Below, piece by piece: positions 39,160 through 51,361 of a DNA stretch of 64,000 bases. Within the stretch, counting starts at the first letter, position 1; every line of letters starts with the position of its first letter. The notes beneath the pieces were generated by a model that saw only the letters and a program-made list of their open reading frames with translations, searched no databases and was not told the origin of the DNA. The stretch is from Typha latifolia (lineage: Eukaryota; Streptophyta; Magnoliopsida; Poales; Typhaceae). The position numbers and the translations under genes were made by a program. The stretch lies in the NCBI GenBank assembly GCA_019914945.1, contig CM034102.1, positions 3,399,501-3,463,500 on the forward strand, given 5' to 3'.

Positions 39160-39537
39160 CTACGATCTTCCTACCACCACCATGGGCCTTGCGGGGCTCA
39201 TCAATTGGTAACCGGCGTGGCCTTTCCCGAAGCCGTACCTCGGCGACTGCTCCACCGCCTCCGCCTCCATCTCCCACAGCACCCGGAGGAAGAAGTCGAC
39301 GTCGCACGGGAGCTCCAGTGGCCCGCCGGAAACGTACCCGTACTCCGTCTCCGCCTCCTCCAGCAGCATGCGGAAGAGCGGGTGGTTCACGCACTCCATT
39401 CGCACCACGAACCGCGCCTTCTCCCCCCCGACGCACACCGTGAAGCATCCCTCCTGCGGCTCGGGCCGCCGCTCCTTCTTGCAGTACGCTTTGATCGATT
39501 TGCACCTCTCCAAAGTCTTCGTTATTATATTTTTCAT
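39160..39537 (-). CDS. SAUR-like auxin-responsive protein
   Basis: A single-exon gene of 125 residues, as is normal for SAURs. It begins MKNIITKTLERCKSI. The SAUR core runs from about 30 to 92: GCFTVCVGGEKARFVV, then NHPLFRMLLEEAETEYGY and a PCDVDFFLRVLWEME segment. The core matches the family in which small proteins bind and inhibit PP2C.D phosphatases, activating plasma membrane proton pumps and cell expansion. Start choice: an in-frame ATG lies 17 codons upstream, but the residues between are unlike SAURs, so I take the ATG at 39537. The coding region is strongly GC-rich compared with its flanks, as in many monocot SAURs. The exact subgroup is not resolved. Confidence 0.9.
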   Translation of the reverse strand: MKNIITKTLERCKSIKAYCKKERRPEPQEGCFTVCVGGEKARFVVRMECVNHPLFRMLLEEAETEYGYVSGGPLELPCDVDFFLRVLWEMEAEAVEQSPRYGFGKGHAGYQLMSPARPMVVVGRS

Positions 39538-39757
39538 CCCTTTTGCGTCACTACGTGTATGTATGAATAACCTCAAAGAGAACAACAAAGTACGTAGTGA
39601 AGGAAACTAATCAAAGTACTTTGAGCACTCAACCTCTGTCGTAGACTTGATGGAACATTGCCTCTGATCTTGGGACTTGTAGATTACTCATGGCTTGGAT
39701 TGGTTGGTGATGGAATAGTCATTCCCTAGCTAGCTAGCTATGACAAATCGAATTGAT

Positions 39758-39782
39758 GAGAGAGAGAGAGAGAGAGAGAGAG
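39758..39782. repeat. (GA)n microsatellite upstream of the SAUR gene
   Basis: Perfect GA run, about 220 bases upstream of the SAUR start. On the coding strand it reads as a CT tract. Confidence 0.9.
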
Positions 39783-41455
39783 GGAGATGGATGGATCGAT
39801 TGAGATATATAACCTTCACAATTGCTTCTATGAGAGATTGAGAGGTTAATTTTGTGGGAGGAGTGGATGAGACTTGAGATGTTATATAGGATCATGGCTA
39901 AGCTATTTAAGTAGAGAATCATCTGAGGTTGTAGTCAACCCAAGGGAACCAATGGGCAATTCTTGCTCATTATTTCTTTTTTAATACTATGGGTCTAAAA
40001 TTACATTGGTGCCACCTTTTCCAGCCATAATATTTTATTGTGGGAATAGATTAGGGCAAGCAAGAAGTCAACTATACTCTACGCATGCGTGTCCATGCAT
40101 GCATGTCCTCTAAATCTTGATGTTGAGTTCATGCCCCATCCAATAGGTGGATAACTTTTTTTTTTTAATTAAAATTTACAGAATCTAATTTGCAAGAATT
40201 GTAGATCCAACTTTAGATCTTCATAATTCAAGTAAGACATGGATGTCCAATGGGATCCATGCTCTAGGTTAAATATATTGGCATCCAAAGTGGGGTCACC
40301 TAATAGTAGAGTATAAGTGTCAAAATATCCTGATCTATTATAAGTATATAAGAAATATCTATGTAATTATTGCTATATTATAAGTACATCCTATTTAATG
40401 ACTAAACCTTTTAAACTCAACTATATTGCCCTTTTATTTCATTTTTTTAATCATTAAATACCTAACCTTATAAGCCCTAAGGACCATGTTATTTTAAGGT
40501 TTTTTTTTCCGCATGTTTACACCTCCGCGGTGTCCTATTTTTTTTTTTATGGCAATTAGAAACTATAATCTTAATAATTTAGAAGGCGAAAAGACATAAT
40601 GTGCAAATAAAGAATATTCATGCAAAAAAAAAAAAGAATTTTAAGAATATCCTTACAAAATCAAACTGTTTTGAGAAATATATATACTAACTTTCGAGAG
40701 ATATACAAATAAGAGATTTTAGAAGAGCTATATGGTAAGAAGAAGAAGAAAAAAAAATCCCTTGTTTTAATTTCTTTTTTCCTCCTCCTTTTCTAATGCC
40801 ACTCATCTAGTTGTTTCCAATCACATATTGACACATAATCCTGGATGCCTAAGTGTTGGTTGTATGAGATGACTAGAAAAATGGTCTTTTATCTAATAAC
40901 TTATACAAATGTCAACACTCAACACCATGGATATTAAAACTGGCCCCACATTGTTATGTCACCATTTCTTCGAAGGAATAAATAAATAAGTGAATTTTGT
41001 AGAGAAGTTTGATTAAGCTTACGTGAGGGGTGATGGATGTGAACTCCTCATCTCTATCTCTATCCTTCCTTTGGGTAGGAGCGGTGGAGGGTGGAGGCCA
41101 AGAGAGGTTTGGCAACTTTTGGTGGAGGTCTTAATTGTTGTATTTTTTTGATTAAATATTCAAAACTTCATTCGGATGATGAGTAGTCCAATGCCATGAT
41201 GCAAGATTTATCTAAACTAAATTATTTTCATGTATTTGTAATTTATATTTTGGAATTTTAGTACTTATAAATCACACCTTGTATTTTATAAAATTCTATT
41301 GCTGGATTCGTTGTTAATTGAACTGAACCAAATAAGTTTTCGACGAGAGTTTTCGTTGCCTTTCTTTGTGCCCTAGAAAAAGAAGCGAAGTAAGGTAATA
41401 GTATTTTAGTTATTTTAGTATTTTTTTAAAGAAATTTATATATAATATTCTGCTT

Positions 41456-41794
41456 TATAACGTAATTGTGGTTTACACCATACATTTTTACTATCTATAA
41501 ATTGAGCCCTATAATTTGTCAAATATGTGCTTAGATTTGAATTGATACCGTGAAAATAATATATTAAGTAGAGATATTTTATTTCTAAAATGACTAAAAT
41601 TCTCTTATTTCTAAAATAACTAAATGCCTACTTAGTTGATGATATTTTCATAATTCTTTTAGTATAATTAAGTTAACTTTGAGATTTAGTTAAGTTTAAC
41701 TACATCAGAGTGTTTTTTTGGCATATATTTGCTAAATCACATGGTTTAATTTACAAATAGTGAAAATATAGGGTATAAACACAATTTTATTATA
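41456..41794. mobile_element. 339-bp foldback element with about 70-bp inverted arms
   Basis: The left arm (41456–41530) includes ATTGTGGTTTACACCATACA and TTTTTACTATCTATAAATTG. The right arm (41721–41794), reverse complemented, includes ATTGTGTTTATACCCTATA and TTTTCACTATTTGTAAATTA. The arms look roughly three-quarters identical over about 70 bases and both end in AAATATRTGC. No coding capacity and no clear target duplication. It is probably a MITE of a different family from those ending GGTTAA. Confidence 0.65.
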
Positions 41795-43206
41795 TCATCT
41801 GCAAATATTAAATCTTAATGTTAATATAATATAAGATGTGTTTTGCAAATATTTTGTAAAACGCGTCATGTGATTTAAAACTATTAAACATGCAAGAAAA
41901 TAACGTAACATTCATATATCATAGTTTCTCATCAAAGATAAGGTCAAATCGAATACTTAATAATCTCTGAATTAAATCACTGCAACTATGGAAAAATAAT
42001 TGTAATAATAAATAACTTCACAAATAGTCAAACTACAAAGCTGACTTCACATGAGATTAATGGCACGTTATACTTGATTCCAACTCCCAACCTCATGCTG
42101 TCATACGAAGCTTTCAAGAACTCAACTCTCATTAATTAATGAATTATTCCTTTTAAAAGTGTCATAATTTATATTAATGATTAGGGGAAAATAATAATAA
42201 TGAGTTGGTAGATCCTTCTCAATTATCGTCTAAACAATGATAATTATTGATCACTCAACACACACATCCATAGCATGTTACGTTATCTAATTGAATATAG
42301 ATGGTTAAACATGATATGCATTGACCAACTAATTTCACTAATGATATCTTAATTTCTCATTTCAATTTGATTATTCCATATTAAATACAAGGGTTGTTGC
42401 ATTATTCTCTTCTAAAAACCCCTTAATTAAAGTTTACAAATAAATGTAGTATAAGTCCTTACAGTAACTTCTTTTGCCATGAACCGAGTGTCTTAATTAC
42501 TAAGATATTATGTTCAAATATTTTTTTTCGTTATACAATAAACAACCAAAGGACTTAGGCCTTCACATGAGCTTCTAGTAAGGGTGAAAAATTGATTTTG
42601 TATTCAAGTTTTTTTGAATATATATTGAAATTTTCTTTATTCATCTTGATATCCGAATTTATATCTATATTCGAATAGTATATATAGATATAAATATGAG
42701 TTGAAGCATAATATCCCAATCAATAACCCTATATCTATATAGTTTGAAAAATAATAAGCAACTGATTTTTTTGTATATATTTGTCAATTGTGCTATAGAT
42801 TTTCATAATATCACAGGTTCTTATGACTGCTAGAAAATAAATTTAGATATAATCTGGTATTTAATTTGTATCCATGTCTATACTTAACGAATATGACGAT
42901 TAAATTTACTATCCATTCACATTCCTATATCCCCGAAAAAAAGAATAGTAATATGATTTTACTCGTATCCCATCAATTGGTCTTCTTCATGAGATTTTAC
43001 TATAAAAAAACTGTGGTTTTTCAGAGAAAGCCGTATAGGAGATATTTCATCCATGCAATCAGATATTTACAAGCTTGATACAAAAAAAAAAAAATATATA
43101 TATATATATATAATATATAACAAAAGTAATTATTCAGGAAACTTATTAAGAGAGATTTAAGCGACGGAGAGTTAAACAGCTAACGAGAGTGTTCCCACAT
43201 TGTAAC

Positions 43207-43208
<2 letters not shown>

Positions 43209-43240
<32 letters not shown>
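43209..43240. repeat. (TA)n microsatellite
   Basis: Sixteen perfect TA units. A second, interrupted TA tract lies at about 43664–43700, just past the SWEET 3' end. Confidence 0.9.
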
Positions 43241-43242
<2 letters not shown>

Positions 43243-43662
43243 TTATGTCCAGTTGAGAAATTACTGGTGTAATTGTGTGTTTTAACATCGGTTATTAGTC
43301 ATTGTGTACAGTGATTCTTGCTATATTACTTAGTGATGTTAACTTTTTGATAGCCTTTTTGGTTTCGTTTTTTCATATAAACCATCGTCCCAGTAGGTTT
43401 TTCAAAGGTTTCCTTTCATTTGTTGTTGGTAATAGGACGTTTTGCAGAAAAAAAAGAACTCTTATATTTTAGTAATAGAAAAATTGGATTCTTGAATGTG
43501 TTTATTTTTTATGTTAAATGTATATACACAATTTACGTAAGAGATGCGCATAAGAACCTATCTTTGTTATTTTAAAAACTATTTATTTTTTGTGGTAAAT
43601 GACCCTTGATAATCTGAACCTGATATTCTCTATATCAAAATGTTTGTAATCCAAATATATGT

Positions 43663-43697
<35 letters not shown>

Positions 43698-43784
43698 ATT
43701 TGAAGCTTATAACAAGCTCACTACACAAAGATCTTAACGGTTCTCCAGAGTCCTGAAATGGACAATGCATGTGGATCAGAAATC

Positions 43785-45696
43785 TCACACTGGACTCATT
43801 TCCTCCCCCTCATCTGTCTCCTCTGGTTCCCTGTCTCCCCTTTCTTCCTTGACATCTGAGTTGGATTCTATTTTTCGAACCTCCAAAACTGGAACTGGGC
43901 TCAGCGTTACAATTGCGACTAAATTCTGATCAGACAATTGGATCATATTCTCAGGCAGCACTGGCTTAACATTTGCTTTTGGATTTCTGTAGTATAAGTA
44001 CAGCGCCATTTGTACGATCCCAAAGGTGAATCCCAGAACGTTCGGCAGCTGATATTTGGAATGTGAACAATTTGGATTTCAAGAGCTAGCAATCATAAGA
44101 AAGTAAAATGCGAGAGATTTAGGAATTCTATTGTAGAAGTCACCTGAACGTATAAATCTTTCTTGAAAAGGCCGTATAAGAACCATACAACCGCACTTAA
44201 TGTGAGGAAAAATGATAGGGAGAATGGCATGAACTCAACACTCCTTGTGCGTATGACAAGCCTCTGTAGAACAAATATTTCAAAGCAAATTAATTTTCAC
44301 TAATATACAAGACTAGTGATCTTTATAACTGAATGCTATGTAGTGTAGCTCAATGGAATTTAGTACTTACTATGACGCTCAAAGGAGCAGCAAAGACGCT
44401 GATGGAGAAGCCCACACAAATCCAACCAAGAACTTTTGCGCGATTTGCGCCAGTAGCAAGCAGGAGAATAAAGAGAATGATCAGAGAGAATGTTACCACG
44501 TTCAGGAGCAAGACGAATACTATAGTATTGATCTGCATGCAATCAAATTCATGAACAAGAATTTCTTCAACATAGTCAATTATATTATTATACGTTAACT
44601 GGTTCACGTACCCTAGCCCTCCTTGGTGCATAGATGAGATATATTATGATGTATATGGTCTCGATCGCACATCCAAACACATTAATGGTGATCAAGAGGA
44701 TGGAGTTGGTCTTCACAAGTGCATAATATATCCATAGCATGGCACTGAATAAGGCAACGATATAAGGCACAGATTGGAAGCCCTGTGTTGATTTCTCTCG
44801 GTATACATGATAGAATGTAGGGCTGGGTTTGAGCATCAAACAAATTGAGTCATTATGGAAATTATAGACATATATGTGGTTGAAAATAACATTGTATATA
44901 ACATGAAAGGAGAAGTAAATCTTACATTGGAGAAAGATACACCATGAATGAGATGATGTTACCTGCTCATTATCATGAAAAAATTATATAAAAAAACACA
45001 GATGAATTAGCAGTAAGACACCATGCACTATTCATTGACATGTACAACTAATTAAAATTACTAATTGGAGAGTTAATCCCTCGAAATTAAATGAACTGAT
45101 GCAAAGTAGCCAACTTGGAGAGATGGGATCCGCTAAATAATTGCTGATCCTAAACTTAGAAAGTTAAATGAAGGCTTGCTAAGAAATCACATTTATATGC
45201 ATTTTCTAGGCCTAGTAATAGTGGATTTGGCTATGATTGGTTTCTCGATCCAGTTTTAAGGAAAGATAATTGACTCATCAAACTACTGAGGTCTAATACT
45301 ACTTATAGATTCACTTAAGGAGTTATGCACCATTTCCCTCCCAAAGACAATGGGCAGCCAACCTAATTATAGTAAAGTTCCAACTTCGGATAACTTAATC
45401 ATCAAAGGAAACATGACAATGAGAACTAACACATCCTGAGGTGAAACAAATAGAACAGAATGAGCTAATAACGACCACATACTACCCACTTCCACAGAAA
45501 CCAAAACACTACTTTCATAACTGAAGAAGAAATAATGCATGAGTTGGAAGATCATAGCAAGTGGTAGAAGATGCTTAAATGCATCATAAACTTATATCTC
45601 CAGTTAAAGGAGTGAAGGTAAAAAGAAACTCTCATGGTGACTACCTAGGAGACCAAAGGTGAAGACCAAAGGGTGGTCCAAAGATAGACCTGCCAT
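43785..45696 (-). CDS. SWEET sugar transporter, clade III-like
   Basis: Six exons (45645–45696, 44926–44962, 44612–44822, 44371–44532, 44144–44263, 43785–44048) encode 281 residues with seven predicted membrane spans, as two MtN3/saliva repeats joined by a linker helix. The start is [18 protein letters not shown]. The conserved transport-path prolines lie at about 29 (YLSPIPTF), 49 ([14 protein letters not shown]), 150 (FAAPLSVI) and 167 ([11 protein letters not shown]). The paired asparagines lie at about 76 (ITINVFG) and 197 (LPNVLGF). The overall motif set and the long charged C-terminal tail point to the sucrose-exporting clade (SWEET11–15 relatives). Known role: facilitated, bidirectional sugar movement across the plasma membrane. 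Which member it is cannot be settled here. Retrotransposon and MITE debris lies upstream from about 46.0 kb. Confidence 0.93.
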
Positions 45697-45872
45697 GGTT
45701 TCAACACAAGGAGTGGAGAGGTGGAAGAAGAGCTAAAGAAAAGAGGAGCAAGAGCAATGGCTTTTCTCCTCTTCCTCCACAAGGAAGAAGAGAAGCCTAC
45801 TCTACTTCCTCTTACTCTTCTTAAGTTTAGTTGATCCAATGTATGCATCTGCTTGGCTGGGGGGAAGGCCCA

Positions 45873-45879
45873 TTATATA
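45873..45879 (-). promoter_or_regulatory. Likely TATA box of the SWEET gene
   Basis: On the minus strand, CCTATATAATGGGCC gives TATATAA about 180 bases upstream of the ATG at 45696. Position and sequence fit a core promoter. Promoter-binding sites for bacterial effectors, known for some rice SWEETs, cannot be judged from this. Confidence 0.6.
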
Positions 45880-46009
45880 GGGGAGCTTTAAGATATGGCA
45901 CTCCCTCTTTTAGATTGTGTCAATGATCACTCCTATCACCTAACTAAAAATAGAGCATATTGGTTCATGCAAGAAATTGAAGCACAAGAAGAAAAGAAAA
46001 AAAACTTAA

Positions 46010-46580
46010 GGTTAAATGCATTTTGCCTCCCTCATTCTTCTGACATAAAGTCATTTTCCCTCCTCTACTTATGACTAATGCGAAATTGTTAAGTTTTTTA
46101 TCCGAATTAACAGTGCCAAAACCTAAACTTCCAAAAATGGTTGGCTAGCTATATTCCCGCAATTTGTTAACTTTTATGAACTAAAATACCCCCTCTATCA
46201 TCACACATAAAATAAGAAATGAGTTGAAACTCATCTCCAATCAAGTGTAGAACAAGAAGAGAGTATTGTTGAGGAAGGGATGATGGTCATACAAAGGCCG
46301 AATCAAACTCTCTTGGAGCGGAATCTAAATAGACCTTTTTCACATTAAATATACTGTAGGACTGATGGCTAAGGGTGCAAGTTGCCAATTAGCCCCTAAA
46401 CAGGGTTGAGGCAGGCCCTCGATCCTAAGGAAAGTGATTTAGATTATTGTTTAACAAAATATAGGAGTATTTCGGTAATTTCAAATATTCTGTTAACAAC
46501 ATAATTAGTTTATAGTAATCATAAGTAGAGGAGGTAAAATGATTTTATGCAAAAGTACTGGAGAGTAAATATAATTTTTA
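46010..46580. mobile_element. About 570-bp terminal-inverted-repeat element (MITE-like)
   Basis: Left arm (46010–46074) starts GGTTAAATGCATTTTGCCTC and includes TCATTTTCCCTCCTCTACTT. The right arm (46518–46580), reverse complemented, includes TCATTTTACCTCCTCTACTT preceded by TACTTTTGCATAAAA. The strongest 30 bases differ at only two or three places. The interior has no coding frame. It directly abuts the tail of the LINE remnant on its right. The outer right edge is blurred by AT-rich sequence, so no target duplication is certain. Confidence 0.65.
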
Positions 46581-46589
46581 AATTAAAAT

Positions 46590-47455
46590 TAAAATGCATT
46601 AAAGGGCAAGGGTAAGACTACCCCACAAAAATATACAACCCATCTACAAGCAAGCAAAAGCACGAGCCGAGATGTCTGCATGTAAAAAAGGAACAAGATA
46701 AGGGGTTGTAGATCCATCTTATATTTAGTTGGAAAAGAAACGAAGAACAAAAGAGGCAAACAAATTGGTAACTTGATTTCATTCCTAAAACACATGGTGC
46801 ACTGTCGATGCGGATAACCGACCGAATAAAATTTTGCAGTCCCAAATAACGGTGTGGGCCTACCAAAGGGGATCAACAATGAAGAAGATCCATTTGAGCA
46901 AAGTGAGGGAGTTTGATTTACATGGACCCTTGACAAATTGAAGGCATGGCACGCCTAGCTTCTGCAAGGATGCCATTGGTGCAAGGAATTGTTCTGCACC
47001 TACAAAGAGAGGACTCCATTAGGATCTCAAATGATGTAATCGACACCTCCCCACGAGTAGGCCCCATACGAATTAAGCTTAGTCCATTCAAGAGAGGGAG
47101 GGCTCTACTTAATCCAATGGAGGGAAGGGAGAGGGTGGGGGATGGACGGTTACTCAAGAGAGGGAAGAAATCATCTAGTTGAGCTTGAATGTTTCTCAAA
47201 ATGGCACAATTGGTAAGGGTCTCCTTAGAAAAGCAGACCCTATTCCTTGCCTTCCATAGCTTGCCACAGGGAACAAGCGATGACACCGAAGTTGAAGGAG
47301 CATTGCTGGGTTGCACCAGGGCTTTTGTGAAAAGCTTGCAATGTACAGTACACCTATTGTGAAAACCTTGCCATGTAAAAAGACAACTTCCCAGAAAAGC
47401 TTCAGAATTAAGGAAGATCCAATCCATGGAACTCAGTAATACTATCCCTACCATA
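46590..47455 (-). mobile_element. Decayed LINE (non-LTR retrotransposon) 3' fragment
   Basis: Read on the minus strand, a 178-codon open frame from 47454 includes CGKLWKARNRVCFSKE, the WKARN motif found after the reverse transcriptase in plant LINEs. In another frame further on comes HTVIWDCKILFGRLSAS and then TVHHVF, which resembles the end of the RNase H-like domain of these elements. The frame changes and internal stops show that it is broken. The 3' side ends in an ATTTT-rich tail near 46585. The 5' part, including the reverse transcriptase core, is absent, as in typical 5'-truncated LINE insertions. Confidence 0.6.
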
Positions 47456-50345
47456 AGGGATACACTGTTTAAGAGACATCATCATGATGTCTTAGTTTGA
47501 CTAACGCTAACAGTATAACTCTAACAGTATACAAAGGAAGTTAATGTCCTAGTTTTCTTTATGAAAGGAAACAAGAAGAGAAATCCGAATTTTGAACCAT
47601 CTTGTGGGCTTTCCTATAGTCTAAAATCTAAATGGAGGCATGATAAGACCACAATTAGGGATTATAGCAAATAAATACTCAAAAGTCCTTTGGGGTTTAA
47701 GAGATGAAAAATCAAATGATAGATAGGCATAGTTAATTTTAAGCAATTTTCTTCTGGTGAATAATCTCATATTCCAACAAATAACAGACATGATGATTAT
47801 TTGTCTGACTTTAATTTGATTGTAAGCTACCTTTAATCAGTCAACATGTTATTTGTTAAAACTCCATATTAGTTGATTTACTTGGAAACTGTAGGTGCTG
47901 ATATATTGACTATTGAGAAAGTACCTTTTGGCAAAAAGAAAAACATTTGAAAAAAGTAAGCATACATGATCATTAACTTGCATATACAGAAAGCTAATGG
48001 TCATGTATGCAATCCTACAAATTGTTATAAGGGAGTGCAAATTAGGTTTTGGTGCAGTTGTTATCTAGTAAGGAGATCTCTTATTCCTTCAGATTACTTT
48101 CGTTTGCTTTAAGCTTGTGCAATCAGTTATATTAAATGGAACTAAAAAGAAAAATATTTACCTCCCTTTCATATTCTTCCTTTCTATGTATATAACATCT
48201 TTCTGTTTTCTTCACTTGGTTGGTTGTTGTACCTGAAAGATAGCTAACTTATTACTATATTTAGGAAGGCAAATTACATGAAAGAATAAGACAAGCATTG
48301 GCTTCATCTCTTATTGAAGGTCGTTCCACTTATTATTTCACAAAATTAAAGAAGATAGAGTTTTCAGTATTTGAACTTATCCAACTGTTAACCACTTAGT
48401 TGCCCAACATTTCAAGTACTCAAGTTTTCAGAAATGTGCTGGTAATCAAGAAAGTCATCCCATATATATGTATACTGTGAATTGGCACGAAATAAAAGAA
48501 AGGTGGTTTTAGACTTCCTTCCACTAAAATTATAGGAAATAAGCTTCATTAATACCTTAGTCAAAAATATTCAGCTTATGATCTTGATTTAAATGTTAAA
48601 CAGATAGGACAATTAATACTTAATAGGAGGCTTGTGGTGACGAAATACTTACGACAATTACAATGAGCCTTTAATTTTAAGAGAAACAATTAAGACTTCA
48701 GTCCCAAATATCTAGCTCAGACTGAGTAGACAAAATTCTTGAACTCAAATAATAATGTTCTCCATGACATTACTACTAACCTTTTACAAAGTAATGACTG
48801 TTCTTCAATTATTAAGAGAGTCCTCACATATAGGAGGATTCTTAATATTCTAATTGCACAGTAATCACAAAAACGACACACATTCTTGTGCCCCCTCTTC
48901 TTTTCCCTTTTCTCTAATCAACTCTTATGTCACAAGCAAAAGATATGGTGACTAGTTCAGGAATTATTGACAATTGGAGCACAAATTAGCCAACTCAGGT
49001 GCCCACTCGCTTTCATGCTTTTCATAATTTTGCTAGAAGGAAATAATATTTCTTCTTCAGTAGAGACACACAGATTAAAAGTGTTTTCCTTGGTTGAAAT
49101 GCTATATCTCTATCAGATCATTATTCATGATCTTCTAAGTTATTCAGCGGTTTAGATATACTAAACCATCCTCCATTTAGGAAGTGAACTTACCATATCA
49201 TCAGAAGGAATAACAAGACTTCTCATGTAATTCTTGAAGACAAGATCCCATAAAAGGCCCGAGTTATCTAGAAGAGCCAAGTCATGCCATTGATCAGAAG
49301 TCATAAAACAAAGAAGTTCCCAGAAGGATCTTATACTAATTTTAACATGCGATCATATATGAAGATCGATTTCAGTTCTACATATAGAAATAAAGCTGGT
49401 ACAATCTTATCCATAGTCCAAACTGCATGACAATTGGATCTATGCAGTCATCTTGGCTCCTAGGCAAGGATGCTATGAGTTGGATTACACCCAGCACTAT
49501 TTCAACTTGATGCTGAGATGTGTATATGACTGCCAACTAGGATTAGGATATTATGATCACTTAGAATAGCAGTGTGAGTATGCAACAACGAGGTCCTTTA
49601 TCTCTTCCACTGGAATTAGGGATGGTAAATGGAAAGTTTAGGTGGCCCTTTCCACTTAAATCTCCACTTGTAAGTGTCCCTCCAGCTCAGGCTTTACATT
49701 CTTGGAGTTGCTTTAGGAATCCATTAGAAGGTGTCTTTGAGCTACCCTTCATCAGTAACTCCAAGTTGCTGTAGATTCTTTGTTATCCAATTGGTTCCAG
49801 TGGGCACTTACAAAAAGAAAGGCATTGTCCAAAGAGAAGGATCGACCTTTGAGTGTCTATAATTGGAGCCAAATCACGTGAGATCACAGAAGCTATCTTT
49901 TCTATCTAGAGAAAAAAGAGATGTGGTAGAGCAGCATAAAAATCATAGAGGAGCCAATGCAACCGAGATATTTCTTTCTTGTGCTAAATTATACAACACG
50001 AGAGGGATAGGAATTTGATTTGGATTTAGAATAAAAGACGAACGAAACCTATCACTTATAAAGATTAATTGACTAATCTTCGGGTTACTGCAGCCATTGT
50101 ATTAAGGTTTAAATTTTGATTAGCGTAATGCAGTATTTGCCAAAGATATAATCTATTAAAAAAAAAAAAGAGGGATACTATAGCACGTGTAAGTTATTTG
50201 TAGAAGTACCTCGTTTGCAGCAAACTCTTACAACCTGCTCTGCATACGACCACCTCTGTCCATCTCTCGTCTCATCTTCACTTCTATTCATCTTTTCTAC
50301 TCCAGATTAGAGGAGAGGAGAGAGAGAGATCCAAGAGCAGCAATC

Positions 50346-51361
50346 ATGGCGGAGGCGGAGTTAAAGAAGGGTTTCACAACAATAGAGGTGACCCAACCGG
50401 ACCGTTCCATACCGGTCTACCATATCCGGCTGAACCGGCCGGCCCAGCGCAACGCTCTAACCCTGGCCTTCTTCTCTGAACTCCCCCGCGCGCTAGCCCT
50501 CCTCGACCTCCTCCCCTCCGCCCGCGCCATCGTCCTCTCCGCCGCCGGCCCCCACTTCTCCTCCGGCATCCACCTCCCTGCCCTCTCCTCCGTCACCGCC
50601 GGCGACTCCCCCGGAGTTGACCCCGCCGCCGCGTCCGCTGCGCTCCGCCGCCGGATCTTGGAGATGCAGGAAGGAATATCCGCCCTTGAACGGTGCAGGA
50701 AGCCGGTGGTGGTCGCGATCCAGGGAGCGTGCGTCGGTGGCGGGGTCGACCTCGCCGCCGCGTGCGACGTACGGTGCTGCTCCGAGGACGCGTTCTTTGA
50801 GGTCAAGGAGGTGGATCTCGCCCTCACCGCCGACCTCGGATCGCTGCAGCGGCTGCCGGCGATCGTCGGGTACGGGAACGCCGTCGATCTCGCGCTCACC
50901 GGGAGGAGGGTGTCGGCGTCGGAGGCCAAGGCCATGGGGCTCGTCTCTAGGGTTTTCCCCTCTCGCGAGGCGCTGGACCACGGCGCCGCCAAGCTCGCCA
51001 GGGGTAATCAAGTCATTCTATCTCTTTCGTGGGAATTTCGCATCTAAGCCCTTCGGAAAGCGCTTATTTTCATAAAAAACTGTGGAAAAGTGGGATTTAA
51101 ATGTTTGGTAGGGTTGCATTTGAAATATCTTTATAACTTATTAAATTGTGGTTAATCTAATTGTGATTAGAGTTGGCGGAGAAGTCGAGCTTGGCCGTGA
51201 TGGGAACGAAGGCCGTGATGCTGAGGAGCAGGGATCAGACGGTGGAACAAGGGCTGGACTACGTTGCCACGTGGAACTCAGCCATGCTGATGTCACGTGA
51301 CCTTGAGGAGGCCGTCAAGGCCTACACAGAGAAGAGAAAACCAGTCTTCTCCAAGCTATAA
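50346..51361 (+). CDS. DCI1: Delta(3,5)-delta(2,4)-dienoyl-CoA isomerase, peroxisomal
   Basis: Two exons (50346–51003, 51171–51361) encode 282 residues of the enoyl-CoA hydratase/isomerase (crotonase) fold. The CoA-binding region starts near HIRLNRPAQRNALT (27–40), with oxyanion-hole segments around FSSGIHL (71–77) and GACVGGGVDL (127–136). The catalytic acids of the rat enzyme (Asp176, Glu196, Asp204) correspond in spacing to Asp135, Glu155 and Asp163 here (GGVDLAAACD, KEVDLALTADLG). The C-terminus is SKL, a canonical type 1 peroxisomal targeting signal. The enzyme moves double bonds in dienoyl-CoAs, allowing beta-oxidation of fatty acids with odd-numbered double bonds. Exon 1 is strongly GC-rich at third codon positions while exon 2 is not, a gradient common in commelinid monocots. 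Confidence 0.94.

Larger units (their letters stand above)
39538..43784. other. AT-rich spacer between the SAUR and SWEET genes
   Basis: This includes the SAUR upstream region with a (GA)n run (39758–39782), RY-type CATGCATG words near 40085–40105, a long AT-rich tract, a foldback element (41456–41794) and several (TA)n microsatellites (about 43095–43110, 43209–43240, 43664–43700). I see no gene in over 4 kb. Confidence 0.6.
45697..50345. other. Spacer between the divergent SWEET and dienoyl-CoA isomerase genes
   Basis: Contents: SWEET leader and TATA box, an inverted-repeat element (46010–46580), a decayed LINE 3' end (46590–47455), then about 2.8 kb of AT-rich DNA (47.5–50.2 kb) in which I see nothing, and the isomerase leader with a (GA)n run just before 50346. 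Confidence 0.6.

Noticed and set aside
39538..39588. Longer SAUR start 17 codons upstream
   Set aside because: The added residues do not resemble SAUR N-termini. The second methionine gives the normal length and start.
50417..51075. Overlapping open frames on both strands over isomerase exon 1
   Set aside because: High GC removes stop codons in all frames. Only the frame with the crotonase motifs and the SKL end is credible.
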